A stretch of 64,000 nucleotides of DNA, taken from positions 2,480,001 through 2,544,000 of the forward strand of contig NZ_CP112874.1 of the NCBI RefSeq assembly GCF_029910235.1. Reading direction: 5' to 3'. Source of the stretch: Pseudanabaena galeata CCNP1313 (GTDB lineage Bacteria; Cyanobacteriota; Cyanobacteriia; Pseudanabaenales; Pseudanabaenaceae). Below are positions 33,348 through 41,960 of this stretch, in pieces; positions within the stretch are counted from its first letter, which is position 1, and each line of letters opens with the position of its first letter. The translations under genes and the position numbers were made by a program. Under the pieces are notes generated by a model that was not told the DNA's origin, did not search any database, and saw only the letters and a program-made list of their open reading frames with translations.

Positions 33348-34094
33348 TTAAAGCTTCTCTTGGAAAGGATATACCTCTACATAATCCAATAATCCCAAAG
33401 GAGTCGAAAACTCGACGATCGCTTCAGGGGCTGGTTGCTTATCAAGATTTATGGATTTAATCCGACCAACGGGCACATTTTCAGGAAATAGAGTACTAAA
33501 TTGTGAAGTATGCACAATATCTCCAACTTTTACGTCAGGATCGCGCTCAAAAAAGTCTAGGGTCGCTGTATTTTGGCTTTGCCCCTTCAGCATTCCACTA
33601 AAACGACTTCGACTAACGACTACACCAACCTGGCTATTTGGATCACTGATTAGCAAAATCTGACTACTGTTGGGGGAAACATGGGTAACACGACCAACTA
33701 AACCACCAGGTGCTACCACTACAGCACCTGATTTAATCCCATCATTGCTACCTTTGCCAATTAAGATTTGATTCCACCAAGAGTCAGCCCCACGACCGAT
33801 AACCGTTGCCCAAATACCGACATCTCTTGGGGTTACTCTCACCTTCAAAAGCTCTTTCATTCTCTGGTTTTGGGACTCTAACTCAGTCAAGCGATAGCGA
33901 AGCTCGCGTACTTGAGCATCTTGCAATAATTCTTGCTTAGATACACTTGATTGAAAAGGGCGGCTGAGAAACTGATAGGTTTCCATAATCGCTACACCTT
34001 GAGTTTGGCGGATAAACCACGCAAGCCCAATTCCAGCAGTAACCACAACAGTTTGAAAGCTATAGCGCTCCCACCAACTACGGATTGAATCCAT
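33348..34094 (-). CDS. mreC: Rod shape-determining protein MreC
   Basis: 248 residues: short cytosolic start, one span (FQTVVVTAGIGLAWFI), a coiled coil (about 58-85; LRYRLTELESQNQRMKELLK) and the periplasmic beta-domain (VIGRGADSWWNQILIGKGSNDGIKSG as a split of residues 95-125, VVAPGGLVGRV, SQVGVVVSRSRFSGML). Scaffold of the elongasome. 11 bp after mreB, same strand. Confidence 0.95.
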   Translation of the reverse strand: MDSIRSWWERYSFQTVVVTAGIGLAWFIRQTQGVAIMETYQFLSRPFQSSVSKQELLQDAQVRELRYRLTELESQNQRMKELLKVRVTPRDVGIWATVIGRGADSWWNQILIGKGSNDGIKSGAVVVAPGGLVGRVTHVSPNSSQILLISDPNSQVGVVVSRSRFSGMLKGQSQNTATLDFFERDPDVKVGDIVHTSQFSTLFPENVPVGRIKSINLDKQPAPEAIVEFSTPLGLLDYVEVYPFQEKL

Positions 34095-34105
34095 GAAAAA
34101 TTTAC

Positions 34106-35131
34106 CTATAAACTTTTCAAGCGACTGGTTAAGACACGACCAAGATTTTTATAATCTTCTAAAACGCGACCAGCACCGATTACCACACAGTCCAAAGGAG
34201 CTGGGGCAATATGAGTGATAATTCCAGTCTCATGACTAATCAGGGTGTCAATACCATTCAGCATGGCTCCACCACCAGCCAACATGATGCCGCGATCAAT
34301 AATATCAGCAGCTAGTTCAGGAGGTGTACGCTCTAGCGTTCGCTTCACTGCTTCAATAATCACAGAGAGTGGTTCACTCATGCTTTCGCGAATTTCCGAA
34401 GACTTTACAGTGACGGTACGAGGCAAGCCTGATAGCAGGTGTAAACCTCTTACCTCCATCGAAGTTTCTTCTTTAATGGGATAAGCCGAACCAATTTTAA
34501 TTTTGATTTCTTCAGATGTACGTTCCCCGACAACGAGGTTATGTACTGTCTTCATGTACTTCATGATGGCTTCGCTGAGTTCATCACCCGCAACACGCAC
34601 GGACTCACTCAATACAATTCCCTGCAAGCTCATGACGGCAACTTCGGTAGTACCACCCCCAATGTCAATGATCATGTTCCCCGTTGCTTCAGTTACAGGT
34701 AGTCCTGCCCCGATCGCGGCGGCGATCGGCTCATCAATTGGGTAAACTTCACTTGCGCCAGCTCGACGGGCGGCATCCATGACAGCACGCCATTCCACGC
34801 CTGTTACACCACTAGGAATGCCGATCGCAATACGTGGATTAAAAACACCCTTCTTAACTTTCTGAATGAATGAGCGCAGCATCAACTCAGCCGAGTCAAA
34901 GTCAGCAATTACGCCATCTTTGAGGGGGCGCACGGCAATGATGTCACCAGGTGTGCGACCGATCATTTTATTGGCTTCATTTCCGACTGCATAGGCAGTC
35001 TTATCGCGTTGATCGATCGCGACAACCGATGGCTCTTGCAGAACAATACCTTCACCAGACACATAAATTAATGTGTTGGCAGTACCGAGGTCAATGCCGA
35101 TGTCTTTCGTAAAATGGCGTAATAAACCCAC
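34106..35131 (-). CDS. mreB: Rod shape-determining protein MreB
   Basis: Bacterial actin that organises lateral wall synthesis. 341 residues with phosphate-1 DIGIDLGTANTLIYV, connect-1 region, phosphate-2 MIIDIGGGTTEVAVMSL, and adenosine motif IMLAGGGAMLNGID. Full length, no gaps. First gene of the mre operon. Confidence 0.97.
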   Translation of the reverse strand: MGLLRHFTKDIGIDLGTANTLIYVSGEGIVLQEPSVVAIDQRDKTAYAVGNEANKMIGRTPGDIIAVRPLKDGVIADFDSAELMLRSFIQKVKKGVFNPRIAIGIPSGVTGVEWRAVMDAARRAGASEVYPIDEPIAAAIGAGLPVTEATGNMIIDIGGGTTEVAVMSLQGIVLSESVRVAGDELSEAIMKYMKTVHNLVVGERTSEEIKIKIGSAYPIKEETSMEVRGLHLLSGLPRTVTVKSSEIRESMSEPLSVIIEAVKRTLERTPPELAADIIDRGIMLAGGGAMLNGIDTLISHETGIITHIAPAPLDCVVIGAGRVLEDYKNLGRVLTSRLKSL

Positions 35132-35243
35132 AGTAAACTCTTCCAGTGGTCAAACTAGCTATATCGTCTTAACATTTTATTACGATTGTTGTCACTTAGT
35201 CTAGTCTTCTTAACTATTCCGAAAGTCTTGTATTTGCATATGC

Positions 35244-35298
35244 AGCCAATTTTTGGTGTTTCCAGTGCCTTCGGCACTGGAAACACCAAAAATTGGCT
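35244..35298. repeat. Composite repeat, hairpin A, 26-bp arms, loop ttc
   Basis: Arms AGCCAATTTTTGGTGTTTCC + AGTGCC and perfect complement. Shares GGTGTTTCCAGTGCC with 48579 and GGTGTTTCC with 7188. Confidence 0.88.
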
Positions 35299-35305
35299 TT
35301 TTGAA

Positions 35306-35324
35306 AGCCCACCAACGGCGGGCT
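35306..35324. repeat. Composite repeat, hairpin B, degraded
   Basis: AGCCCACC / GGCGGGCT with loop aac and one mismatch, preceded by TTTTTGAA but lacking the closing TTTC; a shortened relative of the B hairpins at 7240 and 48537. Confidence 0.6.
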
Positions 35325-35381
35325 AAAATTGAGATTGCTTTGTTATTATGATGGGTGTAAGTAAAAATTAACGATTATCCA

Positions 35382-35825
35382 ATGAGTGAATGGCTAGAAC
35401 ATACCGTCCAAACTGAAGTGTCTATTCCCGTGGAATATGCGTGGTCGTTGTGGTCAGATTTACAGGCTATGCCCCGTTGGATGAAGTGGATTGACTCTGT
35501 GGTAGTCACTGCCGATCCTGAAATATCTGCTTGGAAACTCGGCACAAACGGCTTAACTTTTACTTGGAAATCTCGAATTCTGAAGCAAATTCCCAACCAA
35601 ATTATTCAATGGGAGTCGATTGGTGGTCTGCCAAATCGTGGAGCTGTAAGATTTTATGGTCGTCCTAATAATACGACGATTGTGAAGTTAAGCATTGCCT
35701 ATGCAATTCCTGCGATCGGGCAGCTTATGGATAATTTATTTCTAGGACAGATTGTGGAGTCTACTCTACAATCTGATTTAGAACGATTTCGAGGTTACGC
35801 TCAAGAAAATTTTCAGAGCAATTAA
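35382..35825 (+). CDS. SRPBCC (START-like) family protein
   Basis: 147-residue helix-grip fold protein of the polyketide cyclase/dehydrase type. Seen: HTVQTEVSIPVEYAWSLWSD with LQAMPRWMKWIDSV at the start, GLTFTWKSRI mid-chain, and a C-terminal long helix (ESTLQSDLERFRGYAQENF). Such proteins bind hydrophobic ligands; in cyanobacteria relatives are often near carotenoid or lipid genes. No ligand can be inferred. Confidence 0.85.
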   Translation: MSEWLEHTVQTEVSIPVEYAWSLWSDLQAMPRWMKWIDSVVVTADPEISAWKLGTNGLTFTWKSRILKQIPNQIIQWESIGGLPNRGAVRFYGRPNNTTIVKLSIAYAIPAIGQLMDNLFLGQIVESTLQSDLERFRGYAQENFQSN

Positions 35826-35837
35826 TGTCTCAACACC

Positions 35838-35880
35838 CGTAAAAGTAAAGGCAGCGCATTGCGCCGCCTTTACTTTTACG
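35838..35880 (+). terminator. GC-core hairpin after the SRPBCC gene, 20-bp arms with A-C mismatch
   Basis: CGTAAAAGTAAAGGCAGCGC / GCGCCGCCTTTACTTTTACG, loop att, 13 bp past the stop. Confidence 0.8.
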
Positions 35881-35905
35881 TTCAGCATATGGACTTGATT
35901 AGACA

Positions 35906-37486
35906 ATGAGTACAGAGCAACCAGAATTAAAGTTTGGAAATCTCAATCTTTGGATTGTCGGCTTTTCACCATTGTTACCGCAGCTTATTGGGAGTGCTTT
36001 CAATATTTGGTACAACACAACGCGGGTGCAGCCATTATTGTCGTCTATTCAACAACAGTTTTTTACTAACACAGTGCTGGGTTATAACGCGATCGCTTAT
36101 CCAATAGCGATCGCTGTTTGGACTTACTGCTTAATGTCTGTACATAAGCCAATCAATGCTTTGATCCATCGCCAGACTATTTCTCAAAGACAATTAACCC
36201 AGCTACGCCGTCGAGTGATTAATTTGCCGTGGTGGGGAACTGGAATCGCCGCAGTTTGTTGGTTTGCTTGCATTCCTATCTTTTTAACAATATTGCAATT
36301 ATCACCCGATCCATTAAATCCTTTAGTCTTGCTGTATCTGCCGATTTCATTGACTATTTCAGGGCTGATTGCAGTTACGCAAAGCTTTTTTATGATCGAG
36401 TTACTTAGTCAAAAATTACTTTATCCATTTCTTTTTAAAGATATTAAAGCTCACACAATATTAGGAGCTTATGCACTTTCTCTGAACCATCGAGGACTTT
36501 TGGTAGTTATTTCAACAGGCATTTGTCCTATTGTTTCATTGTTACTTCTCATTTCCATACCTCCTCCCGCCGATTGGCAAAATCTTTGGTTTGCTCTAAC
36601 CGTTGGCATAATTGGAATTATCTTTGGTCTCATTAGTGCCTTAATGCTGGGACATACTGTTCTAGAACCTGTAATGGCTCTGAAATTCGCTTCTCAAGAA
36701 GTTGAATTGGGTAATTTTACAACTCGGATTTTGTTGAAACGAGCCGATGAATTTGGGACATTAATTGACGAATTTAATGAAATGGTTTTGGCTCTTCAAG
36801 AAAAAGAATATCTACAAGCTATGTTTGGTCGTCATGTTGGACAAAAAGCTGCCCAGCAGATTTTGCTGCAAAACCCTGACCTTGGGGGCTACGAGCAGAA
36901 ATTAACAGTGATGTTTATTGACTTGAGAGATTTTACAGCTAGGAGTAGTGTTTGTTTACCACAAGAATCTGTGGCTTTGTTGAACCGTTTTTTTACAGTC
37001 ATGGTCAAAATCGTAGAACAACAGAATGGAGGTATGGTAAACAAATTCTTGGGGGACGGTTTTATGGCTTTATTTGGTGTTGGAGAACCTGACGTTAACC
37101 ATGCTTGGCAGGCGGTGAGAGCGGGGCAAGAAATGTTAGAGAGTTTAACAATAATTAATCAACAAATTACCCAAGAAGGGCAGTTGTCTCTAGCAATGGG
37201 TATTGGTATTCATACGGGCGTAGCAGTTGTTGGCAGTATTGGCTCACCAGAGCGATTGGAATATACAGCTATTGGTGACACTGTAAATATTGCTTCCCGA
37301 GTGGAGTCTCTGACTAAAACATTGCAAGTTCCGTTATTGCTTACACACAGCACTCGTCAATCTCTACCAAATCATTTACTTAGTCAAGAATTACCTGCTC
37401 AGATGGTAAAAGGACAGTCTCAACCGATTAGAGTTTATATGCTTGCTAAAGCTAACAGCGATCAAGCGAACCAAGAAATTTATTAA
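35906..37486 (+). CDS. Class III adenylate cyclase with membrane domain and HAMP
   Basis: 526 residues. About six membrane spans (15-30, 60-77, 112-132, 140-165, 196-217, 228-250), a HAMP-like linker (~250-300) and a cyclase domain (~330-515). Metal Asps D339 (MFIDLRDF) and D384 (FLGDGFMALFG), adenine-selecting K380 and D458 (YTAIGDTVNIASR), and transition-state N461 and R465 are all present, so it should make cAMP. The last ~6 codons (ANQEIY) and the stop are part of a hairpin repeat. Confidence 0.93.
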   Translation: MSTEQPELKFGNLNLWIVGFSPLLPQLIGSAFNIWYNTTRVQPLLSSIQQQFFTNTVLGYNAIAYPIAIAVWTYCLMSVHKPINALIHRQTISQRQLTQLRRRVINLPWWGTGIAAVCWFACIPIFLTILQLSPDPLNPLVLLYLPISLTISGLIAVTQSFFMIELLSQKLLYPFLFKDIKAHTILGAYALSLNHRGLLVVISTGICPIVSLLLLISIPPPADWQNLWFALTVGIIGIIFGLISALMLGHTVLEPVMALKFASQEVELGNFTTRILLKRADEFGTLIDEFNEMVLALQEKEYLQAMFGRHVGQKAAQQILLQNPDLGGYEQKLTVMFIDLRDFTARSSVCLPQESVALLNRFFTVMVKIVEQQNGGMVNKFLGDGFMALFGVGEPDVNHAWQAVRAGQEMLESLTIINQQITQEGQLSLAMGIGIHTGVAVVGSIGSPERLEYTAIGDTVNIASRVESLTKTLQVPLLLTHSTRQSLPNHLLSQELPAQMVKGQSQPIRVYMLAKANSDQANQEIY

Positions 37487-37528
37487 AAGTGTTGCTTTGC
37501 AACACCTTTAATAAATTTCTTGGTTCGC
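37466..37528 (+). terminator. Hairpin at the end of the cyclase gene, 30-bp arms, loop ttt
   Basis: GCGAACCAAGAAATTTATTA + AAAGTGTTGC and complement with one mismatch. The left arm is coding and contains the stop codon. Confidence 0.88.
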
Positions 37529-37538
37529 ATTTCATCAA

Positions 37539-37573
37539 GAAGAGAGGCGGTACTTATTACCACATCTCTTCTT
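37539..37573 (-). terminator. Probable terminator of the fur-like gene
   Basis: GAAGAGAGG-CGGTA pairs with TACCAC-ATCTCTTC imperfectly, ending at the minus-strand stop. Confidence 0.5.
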
Positions 37574-38035
37574 TTAGAATATAGATCGTTGCCCTTCGGG
37601 ACTGACACCAATAATTGTTAGTTGGCAATCTAGGACAGAGAAGCCATACTTGTCAGCAACCTTTTTACTTATTGTCAGAATTTGATCGTTTTTAAACTCA
37701 ATCACACGATTGGTTTTAACGCAGACTAAATGGTGATGATGGTGAGGCTTGGGCTGATTAATCTCATAATGTTTATGATCTTCGGTGAGTTCGAGTTCTC
37801 GCAAAATCCCCATCCGCGCCATCATTTTCACGGTGCGATAAATTGTCGAAAGACTAATATTTTCGCCTTGCGATTTTAGCCGTTCGTAAAGATCCTCAGC
37901 ACTGAGATGCTGTCCCTCTGGTAAGGTTTGAAATGTACTTAAAATCACCTCGCGCTGCGGTGTCATGCGACAACCTTTTGAGTTGAGTTCAGCCTTGAGG
38001 GATTCAGGTGAATAGGTGGTCTCCGCAGAAGTCAT
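37574..38035 (-). CDS. FurA-like Fur family regulator with altered cysteines
   Basis: 153 residues. Winged-helix DNA-binding half (RMTPQREVILSTFQ, HLSAEDLYERL, ISLSTIYRTVKMMARMGI) and dimer half with the metal-site HHHHHL (98-103). It aligns by eye with Anabaena FurA, the cyanobacterial iron regulator, offset by four residues. C105 and C137 are kept, but the positions of FurA Cys104 and Cys141 are T108 and S145 (CVKT, GVSPEG). In FurA those cysteines take part in redox activity and heme binding, so heme or redox control may be lost. FurA assignment rather than PerR or Zur is based on overall similarity. Confidence 0.85.
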   Translation of the reverse strand: MTSAETTYSPESLKAELNSKGCRMTPQREVILSTFQTLPEGQHLSAEDLYERLKSQGENISLSTIYRTVKMMARMGILRELELTEDHKHYEINQPKPHHHHHLVCVKTNRVIEFKNDQILTISKKVADKYGFSVLDCQLTIIGVSPEGQRSIF

Positions 38036-38100
38036 AGCATTATCAATAACGATAGCTTCTTGAGAATAACATAAATGGCATTAGCAGACAGCAATTCTCA

Positions 38101-38161
38101 GCAAAACCAATGTTAGTGTTTTCAGCGCCTGCGGCGCTGAAAACACTAACATTGGTTTTGC
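38101..38161. repeat. Hairpin, 29-bp perfect arms, loop tgc
   Basis: GCAAAACCAATGTTAGTGTT + TTCAGCGCC and complement. In the divergent gap between the fur-like gene and rlmI. Confidence 0.88.
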
Positions 38162-38165
38162 CTAA

Positions 38166-38192
38166 AAGTAGAGTGGGCATTGCCCACCCTAC
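38166..38192. repeat. Small hairpin next to the 38101 repeat
   Basis: GTAGAGTGGGC / GCCCACCCTAC, loop att, one mismatch. Confidence 0.55.
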
Positions 38193-38238
38193 TCCTTTCT
38201 ATGTTATGTTTAGCAACCCTACTTAAAAGTTATTAGCC

Positions 38239-39438
38239 ATGACACCGTTGCCCCGTGCGATTATTTATCGTAAAAAAGTCGATGCGGTTCAGCGTTTTCA
38301 CCCTTGGATCTTTTCAGGGGCGATCGCCAAAATGCAAGGACAAGTCAATGATGGTGACTTAGTAGAAGCCTATAGCGAAGATGGCAAGTTTTTAGCAATC
38401 GGTTTGTGGGGTATGGGTAGCATTGCGATTAAGGTGCTATCGTTTCAGCCTGTGGAGTCGATGCAAAGTTTATTGCGCGATCGCCTACAACAAGCTTTTA
38501 TTCTGAGAAAGCAACTAGGGTTAATTGATAATCCAGAGACAAATTGCTATCGATTGATTAATTCGGAAGGTGATGGTTTAGCAGGATTAATTATTGATGT
38601 CTATGGAGAGACAGCGGTTTTGCAGTGCCATTCACTGGGGACATATGGATATCGGCAGGAAATTGCAGAAATATTAAAAGAAATTTATGGCGATCGCTTG
38701 CAAGCTGTTTATGACAAAAGCTCGGCGACTCTTTCGCGCAAATCACAAACTCAGTCTCAGGATGGGTTATTGATCGGTGAGAAATCTAATGATAGTGCCG
38801 AAGTTTTAGAATATGGGCATCGCTTTATTGTGGATTGGGAAAGGGGACAAAAGACAGGCTTTTTCTTAGATCAACGCGAAAATCGGCGCTTGTTTGGTAA
38901 GTATGCCACAGGCAAAAAAGTTTTAAACACCTTTTGCTATTCGGGCGGATTCTCTGTTTATGCAGTGGCAGCAGGAGCGCGAGAAGTACATTCGATTGAT
39001 AGCTCAGTCAAGGCGATGGAATGGACAGATCGCAATATTGCGGCAAATTTTGATACTGAGCGTCAAGCAACTCATACTTCCTTTACAGGCGATGTGTTTG
39101 ATTTTCTGAAGCAATGCGATCACGATTATGATGCGATCGTGCTTGATCCACCTGCTTTTGCTAAAAGTTTATCGGCGCGACATTCAGCAATGCAAGCTTA
39201 TCGACGGTTGAATTTGCAAGCCATGTCTAAGTTGAAAAGTGGTGGTTTACTATTCACATTTTCCTGCTCTCAAGTAGTGAATGTGGAGAATTTTACAGGA
39301 GCGGTGACTGCTGCTGCGATCGAGTCAGGTCGCACCATCAAGGTTTTACATCATTTAACCCATCCCGCTGATCATCCTACGAGTATTTTTCATCCTGAAG
39401 GGGCGTATCTTAAAGGTTTAGTTTTGAGCGTTATCTAA
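38239..39438 (+). CDS. rlmI: 23S rRNA methyltransferase RlmI-like (class I SAM-dependent)
   Basis: 399 residues: PUA domain (FHPWIFSGAI, LVEAYSEDGKFLAIGLWGMGS) then a Rossmann methyltransferase with QKTGFFLDQRENRRLFGKY, VLNTFCYSGGFSVYAVAAGA (SAM motif I) and the catalytic VLDPPAFAKS plus FTFSCSQVV. Matches RlmI (m5C1962 of 23S rRNA). The C-terminus ILKGLVLSVI-type end is intact although the stop codon overlaps the truncated IS982 transposase by four bases. Confidence 0.92.
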   Translation: MTPLPRAIIYRKKVDAVQRFHPWIFSGAIAKMQGQVNDGDLVEAYSEDGKFLAIGLWGMGSIAIKVLSFQPVESMQSLLRDRLQQAFILRKQLGLIDNPETNCYRLINSEGDGLAGLIIDVYGETAVLQCHSLGTYGYRQEIAEILKEIYGDRLQAVYDKSSATLSRKSQTQSQDGLLIGEKSNDSAEVLEYGHRFIVDWERGQKTGFFLDQRENRRLFGKYATGKKVLNTFCYSGGFSVYAVAAGAREVHSIDSSVKAMEWTDRNIAANFDTERQATHTSFTGDVFDFLKQCDHDYDAIVLDPPAFAKSLSARHSAMQAYRRLNLQAMSKLKSGGLLFTFSCSQVVNVENFTGAVTAAAIESGRTIKVLHHLTHPADHPTSIFHPEGAYLKGLVLSVI

Positions 39439-40214
39439 TTAAAAAAACTGCGATGTCTTGAATGCTCAATCTGAGAAATGTTTTTGAGTTGGTCATTGAC
39501 GGACTCAATAATTGCGCGCTTACGCAGCAAAATCTTATCAATCAACTTGACCAAACAGTTTTTCATATTTTTCTTGCGCTTAGTAATCAGTTGTAAACCT
39601 TGTTCATAGAGCTTCTCAAACAACTTTTGGGAGATATAACCACGGTCTTGAGCCATCTCAGGCACAGGTTGTCGGTCATCAACATTGGCTGGTGTGAGCT
39701 TGAAGGCAAGCAATTCCCCTTTGTCGTTGATAATCAAATGTAGCTTGAAGCCAAAGTGCCATCCCACTGAGTTTTTGCCCCAATTGACCATGCCTTTGAA
39801 TACTTTATGGGCATGGGCACGGCATGGTACACAGACATTGATCGGTGTGGAGTCGATGAATGATATTCCTGTCACTTCGCCTTTGCGGGTATGCAGAAAG
39901 CAACATAACAACATCATTGTCCAAGGCATTAGCTCCACAAAGCGGGTGTAGCTTACCAAGTGGGGAAATGCTTTCCGCCAAAACGGTATTACAGTTAGGG
40001 TATAGAAGTCTTTGAAGGTCTTGTATCCTGACCCATGAAAGGCGATCGCGATGGTCATCACTTCACTCAACCTCATTCTTGAGCGACTTTTCCTTTCTCC
40101 CTGCATTGATGGCAACATTGGTTGCTCTTGCCAGTGTTTTTCAAAGCTTTCGCAGAAATCATCCACTTCACAGAAGATTCGCGTGATATCCAAGTGCGAT
40201 ACGATACTGTTCAT
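39435..40214 (-). CDS. IS982 family transposase, worn copy
   Basis: 259 residues. The DDE signature remains: D in GISFIDSTPINVC, D in QDRGYISQKLFE and E in KRAIIESVNDQLKN. The stretch between VPEMA and QDRGYIS seems short of the usual TxGLxGKLFG-like segment, and the protein ends at HSRHRSFFN where IS982 transposases normally continue for some 25 residues. The end coincides with the rlmI stop codon. I infer a 3' deletion and perhaps an internal deletion; it is probably inactive. Confidence 0.85.
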   Translation of the reverse strand: MNSIVSHLDITRIFCEVDDFCESFEKHWQEQPMLPSMQGERKSRSRMRLSEVMTIAIAFHGSGYKTFKDFYTLTVIPFWRKAFPHLVSYTRFVELMPWTMMLLCCFLHTRKGEVTGISFIDSTPINVCVPCRAHAHKVFKGMVNWGKNSVGWHFGFKLHLIINDKGELLAFKLTPANVDDRQPVPEMAQDRGYISQKLFEKLYEQGLQLITKRKKNMKNCLVKLIDKILLRKRAIIESVNDQLKNISQIEHSRHRSFFN

Positions 40215-40310
40215 ATTGCTGAGGCTTTTAGTCTGTCAAACCTAGTCTCAGCTTTTCTTTTGCTTTTGTCTACTCTGTCGAACTGACGTTAAAAAAGTGG
40301 GCTTTCACCA
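39435..40310 (-). mobile_element. Truncated IS982-type insertion sequence
   Basis: The transposase plus ~95 bp upstream, between rlmI and frr. The transposase-distal end and its inverted repeat are missing at 39435. The upstream boundary is uncertain; I see no perfect inverted repeat. Confidence 0.65.
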
Positions 40311-40348
40311 AAGAAGCTAATCAAAGATACGAAATATTCAGAATGTCT

Positions 40349-40392
40349 AAAAACAAAAAAAGCACCCTTGGGGTGCTTCTTTTTGTTTTTAG
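40349..40392 (-). terminator. Rho-independent terminator of frr
   Basis: AAAAACAAAAAAAGCACCC / GGGTGCTTCTTTTTGTTTTT, overlapping the frr stop region; GC part is AAGCACC/GGTGCTT. Confidence 0.85.
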
Positions 40393-40937
40393 ATTGTGGA
40401 AATTTCTTTTTCTTTTTCGGCTGTTACCTTATCGATAGTTTTAACGAACTTTTCCGTTAACTTATCTACTTGCTCTTGTTGGCTTTTAGAATCATCTTCA
40501 GAAATTTCTTTTGCCTTTTCTAGCTTCCTCAATGAATCGATCGCATCACGACGCACATTACGAATCGCAACTTTGCCCTCTTCGGCGAGTTTGGAAACCA
40601 TTTTTACCAACTCTTTACGGCGATCCGTCGTTAACGGCGGAATATTTAGGCGAATGCTAGTACCATCATTGTTTGGGGTTAGCCCAATATCCGACTCAGA
40701 TATAGCCTTCTCAATTGCACGCATACTACTGCGATCAAAAGGCTGAATCATCAAAGTCGTAGCATCAGGCGAAGAAATATTTGCCAAAGCTTTGAGGTGT
40801 GTTTCTGCCCCATAATATTCCACAGTAATTCGATCCAATAGCGAAGCATTAGCACGCCCCGTTCGCACACTATTAAAATTGTGCTGGGTCGCTTCTACAG
40901 CTTTCTGCATTCGCGCCTCAACATCAGTTAACTTCAC
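40389..40937 (-). CDS. frr: Ribosome recycling factor
   Basis: Splits post-termination ribosomes with EF-G. 182 residues from GTG at 40937, close to the standard 185: [40 protein letters not shown], and helix pairs to the end. The frame runs on upstream to ATG 40952 and 41063, but GGAGG (40943-40947) stands exactly five bases before this GTG, deciding the start. Overlaps pyrH by 14 bp. Confidence 0.95.
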   Translation of the reverse strand: MKLTDVEARMQKAVEATQHNFNSVRTGRANASLLDRITVEYYGAETHLKALANISSPDATTLMIQPFDRSSMRAIEKAISESDIGLTPNNDGTSIRLNIPPLTTDRRKELVKMVSKLAEEGKVAIRNVRRDAIDSLRKLEKAKEISEDDSKSQQEQVDKLTEKFVKTIDKVTAEKEKEISTI

Positions 40938-41715
40938 AGGAACCTCCAACATATGTACCAATCGATTCTCCCATGACGACGCGACGAATGTTACCTGTAA
41001 CACCAAGATCAAACACAATAATGGGAATGCCATTTTCTTTGCATAGGGCAAAGGCTGTTGCATCCATTACGCGCAAATCATTGATTAAGGCATGGTCAAA
41101 GCTAACGGATTGATAGCGTTTTGCATCAGGATTTTTCTTAGGGTCACTGTCATAAATGCCATCAACTTTAGTTGCCTTCAAAATTACGTCAGCATTAATT
41201 TCCGCACCACGTAAAGCCGCAGTTGTATCGGTGGTGAAATAGGGATTACCTGAACCTGCGCCAAAAATAACCACCCGATTGTTTTCAAGGTGGCGAATGG
41301 CACGGCGGCGAATATATGGTTCAGCGATTTCCTGCATGGCGATCGCCGACATCACTCTTGTGGGAATTGGCTCATCTAATTGTTCAAAGGCATCTTGTAA
41401 AGTAAGTGCGTTCATCACGGTGGCGATCATGCCAATATAATCGGCTGTGGCTCGATCCATGCCTTTAGCTGCGCCATTGATGCCCCGAAAGATATTGCCA
41501 CCACCAACTACGATCGCTACTTCGATCCCATCTTTAACAATTTCGGCAACTTGCAAAGCAATATCTTGAACGACTTCAGGATCAATACCAAAACTGCGAT
41601 CGCCCATAAGCGCTTCGCCACTGAGTTTTAATAAAATACGCTTATATTTGGGGTTAGCAAGCTTTGCTGTTGGGGATGTTGTTTCTTTTTCGACTTCTTT
41701 TGTAGTTGCGTTCAT
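40924..41715 (-). CDS. pyrH: UMP kinase
   Basis: Phosphorylates UMP to UDP, a GTP-activated hexamer. 263 residues: ~22-residue polar extension, then [16 protein letters not shown] (phosphate loop), [46 protein letters not shown] and [17 protein letters not shown]. Complete. Upstream partner of frr. Confidence 0.96.
   Translation of the reverse strand: MNATTKEVEKETTSPTAKLANPKYKRILLKLSGEALMGDRSFGIDPEVVQDIALQVAEIVKDGIEVAIVVGGGNIFRGINGAAKGMDRATADYIGMIATVMNALTLQDAFEQLDEPIPTRVMSAIAMQEIAEPYIRRRAIRHLENNRVVIFGAGSGNPYFTTDTTAALRGAEINADVILKATKVDGIYDSDPKKNPDAKRYQSVSFDHALINDLRVMDATAFALCKENGIPIIVFDLGVTGNIRRVVMGESIGTYVGGSCEVN
40943..40947 (-). promoter_or_regulatory. Shine-Dalgarno GGAGG of frr inside pyrH
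   Basis: GGAGG on the minus strand, five bases before GTG 40937; in pyrH the same bases encode Gly-Gly near its C-terminus (YVGGSCEVN). Confidence 0.85.
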
Positions 41716-41903
41716 GTTTCATTCCTAACTGATTATTTTCTAGCGCGATCGCTTTTTATGGTTTTCTCTCTCTAGACAAGACGTACCTACATACCATTAC
41801 AGTTTCTACGGCAAATGGCTTAACTTTTACTAACTTTTCTCATCAGTTATACTAATTCACGCAAGTGCGACCACACTTTTATGAATTAAAACCCAGACTC
41901 AGG

Positions 41904-41960
41904 GTATGTAATACCAAGTTAATAAATGGCTATGCCATTTATTAACTTGGTATTACATAC
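41904..41960. terminator. Hairpin at the end of the first pentapeptide gene, 27-bp arms, loop tat
   Basis: GTATGTAATACCAAGTTAAT + AAATGGC and complement. Its right arm encodes the last residues (YVIPS) and stop of the minus-strand gene. Arms closely match 27588-27638. Confidence 0.88.
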
